Assembly: GCA_934725835.1 (NCBI GenBank)
Contig: CAKVCR010000015.1
Span: 1-19,710, forward strand
DNA: 19,710 nt
From: an uncultured Odoribacter sp.
GTDB taxonomy: Bacteria > Bacteroidota > Bacteroidia > Bacteroidales > Marinifilaceae
Direction of reading: 5' to 3'
Shown here piece after piece: positions 8,320-15,751 of this stretch. The number at the start of each line of letters is the position of its first letter. The first letter of the stretch is position 1. The notes beneath the pieces are model-generated. The model saw only the letters and a list, made by a program, of their open reading frames with translations, was not told the DNA's origin and searched no databases. The position numbers were made by a program, and so were the translations under genes.

Positions 8320-8349
8320 CAAAAATACATATTATAATTCAAATTCAAA
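8320..8349 (-). promoter_or_regulatory. Candidate ptb promoter
   Basis: Read leftward: TTTG (8346-8349), an 18-bp spacer, then TATTTTTG (8320-8327). Both elements match the Bacteroides consensus TTTG / TAnnTTTG, with the spacer one base below the usual 19-21. The predicted 5' leader is about 25-30 nt. Confidence 0.5.
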
Positions 8350-8408
8350 AGACAGCTTCACAAAATATTCCACTCTGTGCAATCTTTTCTTTTAGAATTA
8401 CTTTTTAT

Positions 8409-8416
8409 TACCTTTG
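8409..8416 (+). promoter_or_regulatory. Candidate -7 box for the MFS transporter
   Basis: TACCTTTG is an exact TAnnTTTG match ending 22 bp before the TTG start at 8439. The -33 region is T-rich without a clear TTTG. Its closeness to the start implies a very short leader. Confidence 0.4.
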
Positions 8417-8438
8417 CAGGCGCTAAATAAAAATAGCA

Positions 8439-9614
8439 TTGGATACACTTAAAAAAAATATTAATGCTCTCTATCTCATCAAGGTATCTAAATGGTTTAC
8501 CTTGATTATGCCTATCATTGTCCTGTTTTATGAGGATAACGGTCTGGGCTTGAAAGAAATTTTTCTTTTAAAGAGCGTCTATTCGATTGTATCTGTATCG
8601 CTTGATATTCCGACCGGATATCTGGCTGATGCCTGGGGACGGAAGAGGTGTCTGCTGACCGGTTGTCTGATTGCTTTCGGAGGATTTGTCACCTATTCGT
8701 TTTCATACACTTTCGGAGCTTTTCTACTGGCAGAAATACTATTGGGGATTGGTCAGAGCCTTGTTTCGGGAGCAGACTCCGCATTGCTCTATGACACCAT
8801 GCTCCACTACAATAGAGAGGACGAGTATTTAAAATATGAGGGAAAAGTGACTATGGTCGGAAATTTCTCAGAGGCTTTTGCCGGAATATTCGGCGGATTG
8901 TTGGCGACAGCATCTCTCCGACTGCCTTTTTATTGTCAGACCGGTATTGCATTTATCGGAATACCGGCTGCAATGGCTTTAAAGGAGTTCAATGCGCAGG
9001 TACATATTGTCAATCCGGTTAAAAACATCCTGCATATCCTACATTATTCCCTGATTGAAAACAAGAGCCTACGCTATGACATCCTGTTTTCAGGCATTAT
9101 CGGAGCTTCTACCCTCACAATGGCATGGTTCGTGCAACCCGTATTGATGTACATTGACCTGCCGACCGGTTTATTCGGTGTTGTATGGACAGTGCTGAAT
9201 TTAGTGGTGGGCATTGCAGCCTTATATTCAGATGCCCTAAGTGCCCGGTTGGGAGAAAACAGAACATACACTCTGATTCTTGTGTTCATCACCGGCGGTT
9301 ATGTAGCAACGTCGCTGAATCTGACCTATGCTGCTTTAGGTGTGCTGTTTTTGTTTTATATAGTGCGTGGATTTGCCACACCTATACTAAAAGGGTATAT
9401 TAATCGCCAGACATTTTCGGAAATGCGCGCAACGGTACTCTCTATCAGAAATTTTATTATCCGGCTGATATTTGCAGCTATGGCCCCGTTTATCGGCTGG
9501 CTGAACGACTGTTTCTCTCTGGCTTTTGCACTTCAGATTACAGCCCTGATTATCTTTATTCCCGGTTTGATTTTTCTGATATTACAATGGCGTAAAGAAG
9601 GACCTATACAGTAG
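8439..9614 (+). CDS. Major facilitator superfamily transporter, TTG start
   Basis: A 391-aa integral inner-membrane protein, the normal length for a 12-helix MFS carrier, with hydrophobic segments throughout (first at about residues 19-31). The loop between helices 2 and 3 carries the MFS signature GYLADAWGRKRC at about 60-71. Start choice: an in-frame TAA at 8424 closes the frame upstream, and the only usual start codon before the first helix is TTG at 8439 (DTLKKNINALY follows); starting at the first in-frame ATG would cut into helix 1. The substrate is unknown. It lies directly upstream of the thiamine operon on the same strand, so a thiamine-related cargo is possible. However, the TPP riboswitch sits downstream of it and does not control it, so the link is weak. 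No clear terminator follows it. Confidence 0.85.
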   Translation: MDTLKKNINALYLIKVSKWFTLIMPIIVLFYEDNGLGLKEIFLLKSVYSIVSVSLDIPTGYLADAWGRKRCLLTGCLIAFGGFVTYSFSYTFGAFLLAEILLGIGQSLVSGADSALLYDTMLHYNREDEYLKYEGKVTMVGNFSEAFAGIFGGLLATASLRLPFYCQTGIAFIGIPAAMALKEFNAQVHIVNPVKNILHILHYSLIENKSLRYDILFSGIIGASTLTMAWFVQPVLMYIDLPTGLFGVVWTVLNLVVGIAALYSDALSARLGENRTYTLILVFITGGYVATSLNLTYAALGVLFLFYIVRGFATPILKGYINRQTFSEMRATVLSIRNFIIRLIFAAMAPFIGWLNDCFSLAFALQITALIIFIPGLIFLILQWRKEGPIQ

Positions 9615-9626
9615 AAGAATTTTTCG

Positions 9627-9658
9627 CTTGGAACATTCAATATTTCTGTTTATCTTTG
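9627..9658 (+). promoter_or_regulatory. Promoter of the thiamine operon
   Basis: CTTG (9627-9630), a 20-bp spacer and TATCTTTG (9651-9658) fit the Bacteroides pattern TTTG-N19-21-TAnnTTTG with one mismatch. Transcription would begin near 9665, just before the TPP aptamer. Confidence 0.65.
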
Positions 9659-9670
9659 TTACGGATTTAA

Positions 9671-9764
9671 TCGAAAGGGGTGCCTTAAGACTACGGGCTG
9701 AGATCATACCCTAAAACCTGATCCGGATAATGCCGGCGTAGGGAAAAAAGAGTTATCGTTTCGA
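9671..9764 (+). ncRNA. TPP riboswitch (THI element)
   Basis: The conserved TPP-aptamer blocks are all present in order: GGGGTGCC (9677-9684), GGGCTGAGATCATACCC (9695-9711), ACCTGATCCGGATAATGCC (9716-9734) and GGCGTAGGGAA (9735-9745). It lies between the thi promoter and thiS, as expected for feedback by thiamine pyrophosphate. No terminator with a T-run follows, so control is probably at translation. The closing stem is unusual: bases directly flanking the conserved core do not pair well, but TCGAAA (9671-9676) is exactly complementary to TTTCGA (9759-9764), about 14 nt further 3' than usual. The bounds given include that pair. Confidence 0.95.
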
Positions 9765-9785
9765 CATACCGTCATCTTTGTAAGC

Positions 9786-9819
9786 TCTCCTTGGACAATC
9801 CAGTAACTAAATAAGGAGA
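9786..9819 (+). promoter_or_regulatory. SD / anti-SD switch in front of thiS
   Basis: AAGGAGA (9813-9819) ends 4 nt before the thiS ATG and contains a consensus Shine-Dalgarno. TCTCCTT (9786-9792) is its perfect 7-base complement, 20 nt upstream. Pairing would hide the ribosome site, giving a natural expression platform for the TPP riboswitch. The SD itself is striking, because no other start codon in the window that I examined has one. Confidence 0.55.
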
Positions 9820-9823
9820 AATC

Positions 9824-10024
9824 ATGCAAATATTTATCAATGACACTCCGACCGAGTGTCCGGAAAACATTACTATCACACAGCTGCTGGTTCAACAGGA
9901 AATTCAACCGGTAAATATTGCCGTTGCAATGGATGATTCTGTCGTATCCAAGGCAAATTGGGACACTACCGTGCTCAAGGACGGTAGCCGTATTATTATC
10001 ATCAAAGCCGTACAAGGCGGATAA
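9824..10024 (+). CDS. thiS: Sulfur carrier protein ThiS
   Basis: A 66-aa ubiquitin-like carrier whose C-terminal glycine is adenylated by ThiF and turned into a thiocarboxylate, the sulfur donor for the thiazole ring made by ThiG. It starts MQIFINDTPTECPENITITQ and ends in the required AVQGG (Gly-Gly tail). It is the first gene after the TPP riboswitch and the only one with a strong SD (AAGGAG, 9813-9818), so repression of its translation may be the main control point. thiC follows after 35 bp. Short proteins like this are often missed, but the length, the tail and the context make it secure. Confidence 0.95.
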   Translation: MQIFINDTPTECPENITITQLLVQQEIQPVNIAVAMDDSVVSKANWDTTVLKDGSRIIIIKAVQGG

Positions 10025-10059
10025 AATATTCAATCTGTAATTTCTTAAATTAATATACT

Positions 10060-11814
10060 ATGGAAAAATTCAGCGTTACTGTGGGACCGCTACCCGGTTC
10101 TGAGAAAATTCACGTAACCGGTTCGCGTGCTGATATGCAGGTTCCGATGCGAAAAATTAAAATGTCGCCGACAATCGATTTGGATGGCAACAAAGTAGAA
10201 AATGAAGATGTTATCGTTTATGATACTTCCGGTCCGTATACCGACCCGACTTATACTGTAGATTTACAAAAAGGCTTGCCAAAACTTCGGGAGAACTGGA
10301 TTGAAGAGCGGCAGGATACCGTAAAATTGGCAGGTTTAAGCTCAGAATACGGTCGCATGCGTCAGGAAGATGCTTCGCTCGACTCATTGCGTTTTGAGCA
10401 TGTAAACACTACTCCGCGCGTTGCCAGCGAAGGCAAACAGGTGACTCAGTTATATTATGCCCGCCAAGGAATTGTCACGCCGGAAATGGAATATATCGCT
10501 ATCCGGGAAAACCAGTTGGCAGACCAGATTCGAGAGAAATACAAGAAAGAAAAAGGCGATTCTTTCGGAGCTCATATTCCGGATTATATCACACCGGAAT
10601 TTGTGCGCGACGAGGTAGCTGCCGGACGTGCAATCATCCCTTCGAACATTAACCACCCGGAATGTGAACCGATGATTATCGGCCGCAACTTTTTGGTGAA
10701 AATCAATGCCAATATCGGTAATTCACCTGTCACTTCCTCTATTGCCGAAGAAGTAGAGAAGGCCGCTTGGGCTTTCCGCTGGGGAGCAGATACCATTATG
10801 GACCTTTCGACCGGTAAAAACATCCACGAGACCCGGGAATGGATTATACGCAACTCTCCGGTACCTGTCGGCACTGTGCCGTTATACCAGACGCTGGAAA
10901 AAGTGGGCGGTGATGTTGAAAAACTGAATTGGGAAATTTTCCGCGACACTTTGATTGAACAGGCAGAACAGGGCGTTGACTATTTCACCATCCATGCCGG
11001 ATTGCGATGGAAACATGTGCCACTGACACTGAAACGTCTGACCGGTATCGTGTCCCGCGGTGGTTCTATCATGGCGCACTGGTGTACAACCCACAAACAG
11101 GAGAGCTTTATTTACGAACATTTTGAAGAAATATGCGAAATTCTGGCAAAATATGACGTTGGTATTTCTTTAGGAGACGGATTACGCCCGGGATGTATTG
11201 CCGACTCCAATGATGCCGCACAAATCGAAGAGTTGAAAACCTTGGGTGAGCTTTGTGAAATCGCATGGAAACATAATGTACAAGCCATTATCGAAGGCCC
11301 CGGACATGTGCCTATGCACAAAATCAAGGAGAACATGGACTTACAGTTGAAATACTGCCACGAAGCACCGTTCTATACCCTCGGACCGTTGGTAACAGAC
11401 GTAGCTCCGGGTTATGATCACATTACTTCTGCCATCGGAGGCGCCATGATTGGCTGGTTCGGAACAGCTATGCTGTGTTACGTGACCCAGAAAGAACACC
11501 TCGGTCTGCCGAACCGTGACGATGTGAAAGAAGGGGTTATCACCTTCAAACTGGCAGCCCATGCAGCCGACCTCGCCAAAGGACACCCGGCAGCTTATTT
11601 CCGTGACTATGCCATGAGTAAAGCCCGTTTCGAATTCAGATGGAAAGATCAGTTCCACTTAGCTTTGGACTCAGAGAAAGCCATCAAATTCCATGACGAA
11701 ACATTGCCGGACGAAGGACATAAAGAAGCGCACTTCTGCTCCATGTGTGGAGAACATTTCTGTTCTATGCGTGCCAGCAAAAAATTGCGAGAAAAAATTA
11801 ACAACAAAGAATAA
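10060..11814 (+). CDS. thiC: Phosphomethylpyrimidine synthase ThiC
   Basis: A radical-SAM enzyme that rearranges aminoimidazole ribotide (from purine synthesis) into HMP phosphate, the pyrimidine half of thiamine. At 584 aa it has normal length. The unusual C-terminal cluster motif is intact: Cys560, Cys563 and Cys568 in FCSMCGEHFCSM (C-x2-C-x4-C). The body shows well-known ThiC segments such as DTSGPYTDP, PVGTVPLYQTLEKVGGD, GLRPGCIADSNDAAQ and EGPGHVPMHKIKEN. The N-terminus (MEKFSVTVGPLPGSEKIHV) is of family type and the ATG at 10060 is the natural start, though no SD precedes it. It lies 27 bp before the TenI-ThiD-ThiE fusion, whose ThiD domain uses its product. Confidence 0.98.
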   Translation: MEKFSVTVGPLPGSEKIHVTGSRADMQVPMRKIKMSPTIDLDGNKVENEDVIVYDTSGPYTDPTYTVDLQKGLPKLRENWIEERQDTVKLAGLSSEYGRMRQEDASLDSLRFEHVNTTPRVASEGKQVTQLYYARQGIVTPEMEYIAIRENQLADQIREKYKKEKGDSFGAHIPDYITPEFVRDEVAAGRAIIPSNINHPECEPMIIGRNFLVKINANIGNSPVTSSIAEEVEKAAWAFRWGADTIMDLSTGKNIHETREWIIRNSPVPVGTVPLYQTLEKVGGDVEKLNWEIFRDTLIEQAEQGVDYFTIHAGLRWKHVPLTLKRLTGIVSRGGSIMAHWCTTHKQESFIYEHFEEICEILAKYDVGISLGDGLRPGCIADSNDAAQIEELKTLGELCEIAWKHNVQAIIEGPGHVPMHKIKENMDLQLKYCHEAPFYTLGPLVTDVAPGYDHITSAIGGAMIGWFGTAMLCYVTQKEHLGLPNRDDVKEGVITFKLAAHAADLAKGHPAAYFRDYAMSKARFEFRWKDQFHLALDSEKAIKFHDETLPDEGHKEAHFCSMCGEHFCSMRASKKLREKINNKE

Positions 11815-11841
11815 CCTAACCGGTTATTCAAGTAACTTGAT

Positions 11842-13809
11842 ATGAAGGTTATTGTCATTACATCTCCTGAGAAAGTAAAAGACGAAACAGTGGTCTGCAA
11901 TCTTCTGTTCGCCCAAGGATTGGAAATACTGCACCTGCGCAAGCCGGGTGCAGATGCTTCTACCTATGAGAATTTTATTCAGCGAATTGAACCATGCTAC
12001 CGCCACAGAATCGTCTTGCATGATCATTACGAATTGGCTACTCAATATCATTTACGTGGGATTCATCTGAAATCAGGACAAGCAGCACTCTACAAAGAGC
12101 ATGCGGATATGAAAATCAGTATTTCGTGCCATCGTGTAGAGGAGATAAAGGCACTGCCTTTTCATGCAGAATATTGTTTTCTCAGCCCGATATTCGACAG
12201 CATTTCCAAACAAGGCTACCAAAGCCATTTTAAAGAACTGCCGGATTTATCGGGAATAAATATTCCCGTCGTAGCTCTCGGAGGTATTATCCCTGAGAAA
12301 ATAGACTTATGTCGTGAAGCAGGTTTTAGCGGAGTTGCTGCCTTGGGGTATATTTGGGAATATCCGGAAGAAGCCATTTCTAGATTTACCCGACTGAATA
12401 CACCATTCGTTTTGAGCATCGCCGGTTTTGACCCTTCGTCAGGAGCTGGAGTAACAGCTGATTTGAAAACCTTTGAAGCCAACGAATGCTATGGTATGGG
12501 GGTCTGTACCTCCATTACTTTCCAAAATGAGGATACGTATAGCGACACTCATTGGATGACACAGGAAGAGATTTTCCGCCAATGTGAACTTCTATTCCAA
12601 CATCACAGACCGGAGTTTATCAAAATCGGCCTGATTCAGGATTTCAATGTACTAAAGCAGCTTGTCGTTTGGCTAAAAGAACAAATTCCTGATGTAAAAA
12701 TCATCTGGGATCCTATTCTAAAAGCCAGTGCCGGACATGTATTTCATCAAAAGTATCAAGACTATTTGCAAGAAACGCTGAACTCCATTTTTTTGGTAAC
12801 ACCAAATACGGAAGAGTTGCATCAACTTTTTGGAGAAGGAATCACAACAGAAAGCCTACTACAGATTGCTACAGATTGCAAAGTCAATATTCTCTGGAAG
12901 GGCGGACATAATTCCGGCACAATATCAACCGACAAGTTGATTACACCGGATGCCATCTATTGTAGCTCCTTGCAAAAGAGTAAGCATACCAAACACGGGA
13001 CCGGCTGTATACTCTCTTCTGCACTACTCGCATACTTGGCCAAAGGGGAGTCTCTTATGCAGTCGTGTCGTAAAGCGCAACTTTATGTATCACGTGTTAT
13101 CGAAAGCAATGACAGTCTATTAGGTTATCATACACTTGATAAAATGAAAACAAAAACACTTCCCTCTCCACGAGAATTGCCTGTGCAATATATAACTGCA
13201 CCGAAAGACGGTATGTCTCTTTGCGAACAGGCAGAAGCCGTATGCCGAGGGGGTATACGCTGGGTGCAGCTCCGAATGAAAGGAGCCTCTATGGAAGAGT
13301 TCCTACAGACAGGAAAAATCATGAAAGAGGTATGCCATAAATATAATGCCCTATTCATTATCAATGATAATGTTGAAGTGGCGCGACAATTGGATGCCGA
13401 TGGAGTACATCTTGGAAAAGAAGATATGAATCCTCTACAAGCAAGAGAACTACTCGGAGAAAACAAAATTATCGGTGCCACCTGCAATACTTGGGAAGAC
13501 ATTCTGATGCGACAACAGCAAAAAGTAGACTATATCGGTTTAGGACCATATACTTTCACAATAACCAAAGAACGACTTAGTCCGGTGTTAGGCATGGAAG
13601 GCTACCAACGGTTATTAAAGCAGATGCAGGAAAACCATATTGATATTCCCGTTTTCGCCATTGGAGGAATTACTGAAAATGATATTCCACCCCTGATGAA
13701 AACCGGCATACAAGGGATAGCCTTATCAGGACTTATAAAAAACAGTAATAATCTAACTATCAAAACAGAAGATATTATTTCAATAATAAATACTTCAATT
13801 AAAGAATAA
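11842..13809 (+). CDS. thiDE: TenI-like / ThiD / ThiE three-domain fusion for thiamine phosphate assembly
   Basis: One 655-aa frame with no internal stop encodes three domains. Residues 1-186 are a TenI/ThiE-fold domain (LHLRKPG, GIHLKSG, LSPIFDSISKQGY, VVALGGI). Residues 189-435 are ThiD, HMP/HMP-phosphate kinase: SIAGFDPSSGAG at 192-203 and KHGTGC at 384-389 with the catalytic-type Cys389. Residues 446-655 are ThiE, thiamine phosphate synthase: VQLRMK (Arg478, Lys480), IINDN (Asn508, Asp509), HLGKED (Asp528), GPYTFTITK (Lys576) and AIGGIT; its usual GxSxHT loop reads GATCNT. The second and third domains would convert ThiC product to HMP-PP and couple it to the ThiG thiazole. Domain 1 lacks key ThiE residues (Lys61- and Asp112-equivalents are Pro35 and Gln80) and also the TenI tautomerase His (Pro116 at the place of B. 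subtilis His122), so its role is unclear. It lies 18 bp before thiG. Confidence 0.93.
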   Translation: MKVIVITSPEKVKDETVVCNLLFAQGLEILHLRKPGADASTYENFIQRIEPCYRHRIVLHDHYELATQYHLRGIHLKSGQAALYKEHADMKISISCHRVEEIKALPFHAEYCFLSPIFDSISKQGYQSHFKELPDLSGINIPVVALGGIIPEKIDLCREAGFSGVAALGYIWEYPEEAISRFTRLNTPFVLSIAGFDPSSGAGVTADLKTFEANECYGMGVCTSITFQNEDTYSDTHWMTQEEIFRQCELLFQHHRPEFIKIGLIQDFNVLKQLVVWLKEQIPDVKIIWDPILKASAGHVFHQKYQDYLQETLNSIFLVTPNTEELHQLFGEGITTESLLQIATDCKVNILWKGGHNSGTISTDKLITPDAIYCSSLQKSKHTKHGTGCILSSALLAYLAKGESLMQSCRKAQLYVSRVIESNDSLLGYHTLDKMKTKTLPSPRELPVQYITAPKDGMSLCEQAEAVCRGGIRWVQLRMKGASMEEFLQTGKIMKEVCHKYNALFIINDNVEVARQLDADGVHLGKEDMNPLQARELLGENKIIGATCNTWEDILMRQQQKVDYIGLGPYTFTITKERLSPVLGMEGYQRLLKQMQENHIDIPVFAIGGITENDIPPLMKTGIQGIALSGLIKNSNNLTIKTEDIISIINTSIKE

Positions 13810-13827
13810 CTTATAAAATCCATTCAT

Positions 13828-14595
13828 ATGAAACCTTTAAAAATAGCAGACAAGACATTCACCTCACGCCTTTTTACAGGTACAGGCAAATTCGCTTCCA
13901 ATGAAAAAATGCAAGAAGCTATCGCAGCATCCGGTAGCCAGATGGTGACTGTAGCCATGAAACGCATCCGCATAGAGGACAAAAATGATGATATGCTTCA
14001 TCATATCCTACAACCCGGTGTTCAGTTGCTCCCCAACACATCCGGCGTACGCGATGCAAAAGAAGCTATTTTTGCGGCACAATTAGCTCGAGAGGCATTT
14101 GGAACCAACTGGTTGAAACTTGAAATACATCCGGATCCCCGCTATCTGCTACCAGACCCAATAGAGACACTGAAAGCAACAGAAGAACTGGCTAAAATGG
14201 GATTTATTGTACTTCCTTACTGTCAGGCAGATCCGGTGTTGTGTAAACGACTGGAGAATGCTGGTGCTGCTACAGTGATGCCTTTGGGTGCACCTATCGG
14301 CACCAATCAGGGCTTGCAAACACGGGAATTCCTACGCATCATTATTGAACAGAGTAATATTCCTGTTGTTGTAGACGCAGGAATCGGAGCTCCCAGTCAT
14401 GCTGCAGAGGCGATGGAAATGGGCGCAGATGCAGTATTGGTCAATACAGCAATAGCCGTCGCAGGTAATCCCATCGAAATGGCAACAGCTTTCAAGATAG
14501 CTGTCGAAGCCGGACGCATGGCATATGAAGCCGGATTGGCCGGCAAAAGCTATACTGCAGAAGCCAGCAGTCCATTAACAGCATTTTTAGGATAA
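13828..14595 (+). CDS. thiG: Thiazole synthase ThiG
   Basis: A 255-aa TIM-barrel enzyme that condenses 1-deoxy-D-xylulose 5-phosphate, dehydroglycine (from ThiH) and sulfur (from ThiS thiocarboxylate) into the thiazole phosphate. Lys97 in NWLKLEI matches the Schiff-base lysine (Lys96 in B. subtilis ThiG). The following stretch YLLPDPIETLKATEEL, the phosphate-site region VVVDAGIGAPSHAAEAMEMG and the tail AVEAGRMAYEAG are classic for the family. The start ATG at 13828 gives the family N-terminus LKIADKTFTSRLFTGTGKF. It sits mid-operon, 18 bp after the fusion gene and 29 bp before thiH, its functional partner. Confidence 0.97.
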   Translation: MKPLKIADKTFTSRLFTGTGKFASNEKMQEAIAASGSQMVTVAMKRIRIEDKNDDMLHHILQPGVQLLPNTSGVRDAKEAIFAAQLAREAFGTNWLKLEIHPDPRYLLPDPIETLKATEELAKMGFIVLPYCQADPVLCKRLENAGAATVMPLGAPIGTNQGLQTREFLRIIIEQSNIPVVVDAGIGAPSHAAEAMEMGADAVLVNTAIAVAGNPIEMATAFKIAVEAGRMAYEAGLAGKSYTAEASSPLTAFLG

Positions 14596-14624
14596 ACGAT
14601 AAAAAACGAAAGAGAAATTACAAT

Positions 14625-15731
14625 ATGTTTTCAGAAGAATTAGACCAATATTCCTGGGACGATACAACCAAGCAGATTTATTCTAAGACTTCCGCTGATG
14701 TTGAAATCGCTTTAGGAAAAAGCCATCCGGATATAGATGACTTCATGGCACTCGTATCACCGGCTGCCGCTAAATATCTAGAACCGATGGCAGCCTTGAG
14801 TCAAAAATATACTCTACAACGCTTCGGTAAAACGATGTCGATGTATATTCCACTGTATATCACAAACTCATGTACCAACTTCTGTGTTTACTGCGGTTTT
14901 AATCATGACAACCCCTTTCAACGCACAATACTGACAGAAGAAGAAATTGTAAATGAACTTCATGCTATTAAAAAACTTGGCAATTTTGAGAACCTACTGA
15001 TAGTTACAGGTGAAAATCCAAGAGATGCCGGAGTAGACTATCTGGAAAGAGCATTACAATTGGCACATCCATTGTTCGCTAATCTTACCATTGAAGTGAT
15101 GCCTCTCAAAGCTGAAGAATATGAACGTCTTACACATGCCGGTCTGCATGGAGTGGTATGCTTTCAAGAGACCTATAACCGTGCACGCTACAACATATAC
15201 CACCCCAAAGGGATGAAATCTAAATTTGAATGGCGTCTAAACGGATTTGATCGTATGGGACAAGCCAATGTGCACAAAATTGGTATGGGAGTTCTAATCG
15301 GTCTTGAAGATTGGCGTACAGACGTCACAATGATGGCTCGTCATTTACGCTATCTGCAACGTACATACTGGCAAACCAAATATAGTGTCAATTTCCCACG
15401 AATGCGTCCATCCGAAGGACATTTCCAGCCTAATGTAGTGTTGGAAGACCGAGAGCTAGCACAGTTGATTTTCGCATTTCGTATATTTGACCACGATGTA
15501 GACATATCCATCTCTACCCGTGAAAGCTCTAATTTCCGTGACAACATCATGTCTTTGGGAGTTACGTCTATGAGTGCCGGTTCAAAAACAGAGCCAGGAG
15601 GTTATTGCACTCACCCACAAGCATTGGAACAATTCCATATCAGTGATGAACGTACTCCGGCAGAAGTTGCAGCAGCTATTCAGACAAGAGGGTATGAACC
15701 TGTGTGGAAAGACTGGGACAATTGGCTATAA
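14625..15731 (+). CDS. thiH: 2-iminoacetate synthase ThiH
   Basis: A radical-SAM tyrosine lyase giving dehydroglycine and p-cresol; it is the oxygen-sensitive alternative to ThiO, fitting an anaerobe. The 368-aa protein has the CxxxCxxC [4Fe-4S] motif at Cys83, Cys87 and Cys90 (NSCTNFCVYCGFNHDNPF). Other typical segments are LIVTGENPRDAG, VCFQETYNRARYNIYHPKG and the C-terminal STRESSNFRDNIMSLGVTSM and SAGSKTEPGGY. The start ATG at 14625 is the first in frame. The ThiF start lies 20 bp after its stop, although a GTG at 15704 could extend ThiF into the 3' end of this gene. Confidence 0.97.
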   Translation: MFSEELDQYSWDDTTKQIYSKTSADVEIALGKSHPDIDDFMALVSPAAAKYLEPMAALSQKYTLQRFGKTMSMYIPLYITNSCTNFCVYCGFNHDNPFQRTILTEEEIVNELHAIKKLGNFENLLIVTGENPRDAGVDYLERALQLAHPLFANLTIEVMPLKAEEYERLTHAGLHGVVCFQETYNRARYNIYHPKGMKSKFEWRLNGFDRMGQANVHKIGMGVLIGLEDWRTDVTMMARHLRYLQRTYWQTKYSVNFPRMRPSEGHFQPNVVLEDRELAQLIFAFRIFDHDVDISISTRESSNFRDNIMSLGVTSMSAGSKTEPGGYCTHPQALEQFHISDERTPAEVAAAIQTRGYEPVWKDWDNWL

Positions 15732-15751
15732 CGTCAAATTATCAACTCTAC

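Noticed and set aside
9773..9780. CATCTTTG, a possible second promoter between the riboswitch and thiS
   Set aside because: It misses the first base of TAnnTTTG and has no matching -33 box; a promoter here would also bypass the riboswitch.
11818..11840. Palindromes AACCGGTT and TCAAGT-A-ACTTGA between thiC and the fusion gene
   Set aside because: The hairpin loop would be too small, there is no T-run, and short palindromes of this size are expected by chance; the operon clearly continues.
15704..15751. GTG start for ThiF overlapping the end of thiH
   Set aside because: The added residues do not resemble the family N-terminus, whereas the ATG at 15752 gives the conserved ERYARH start.
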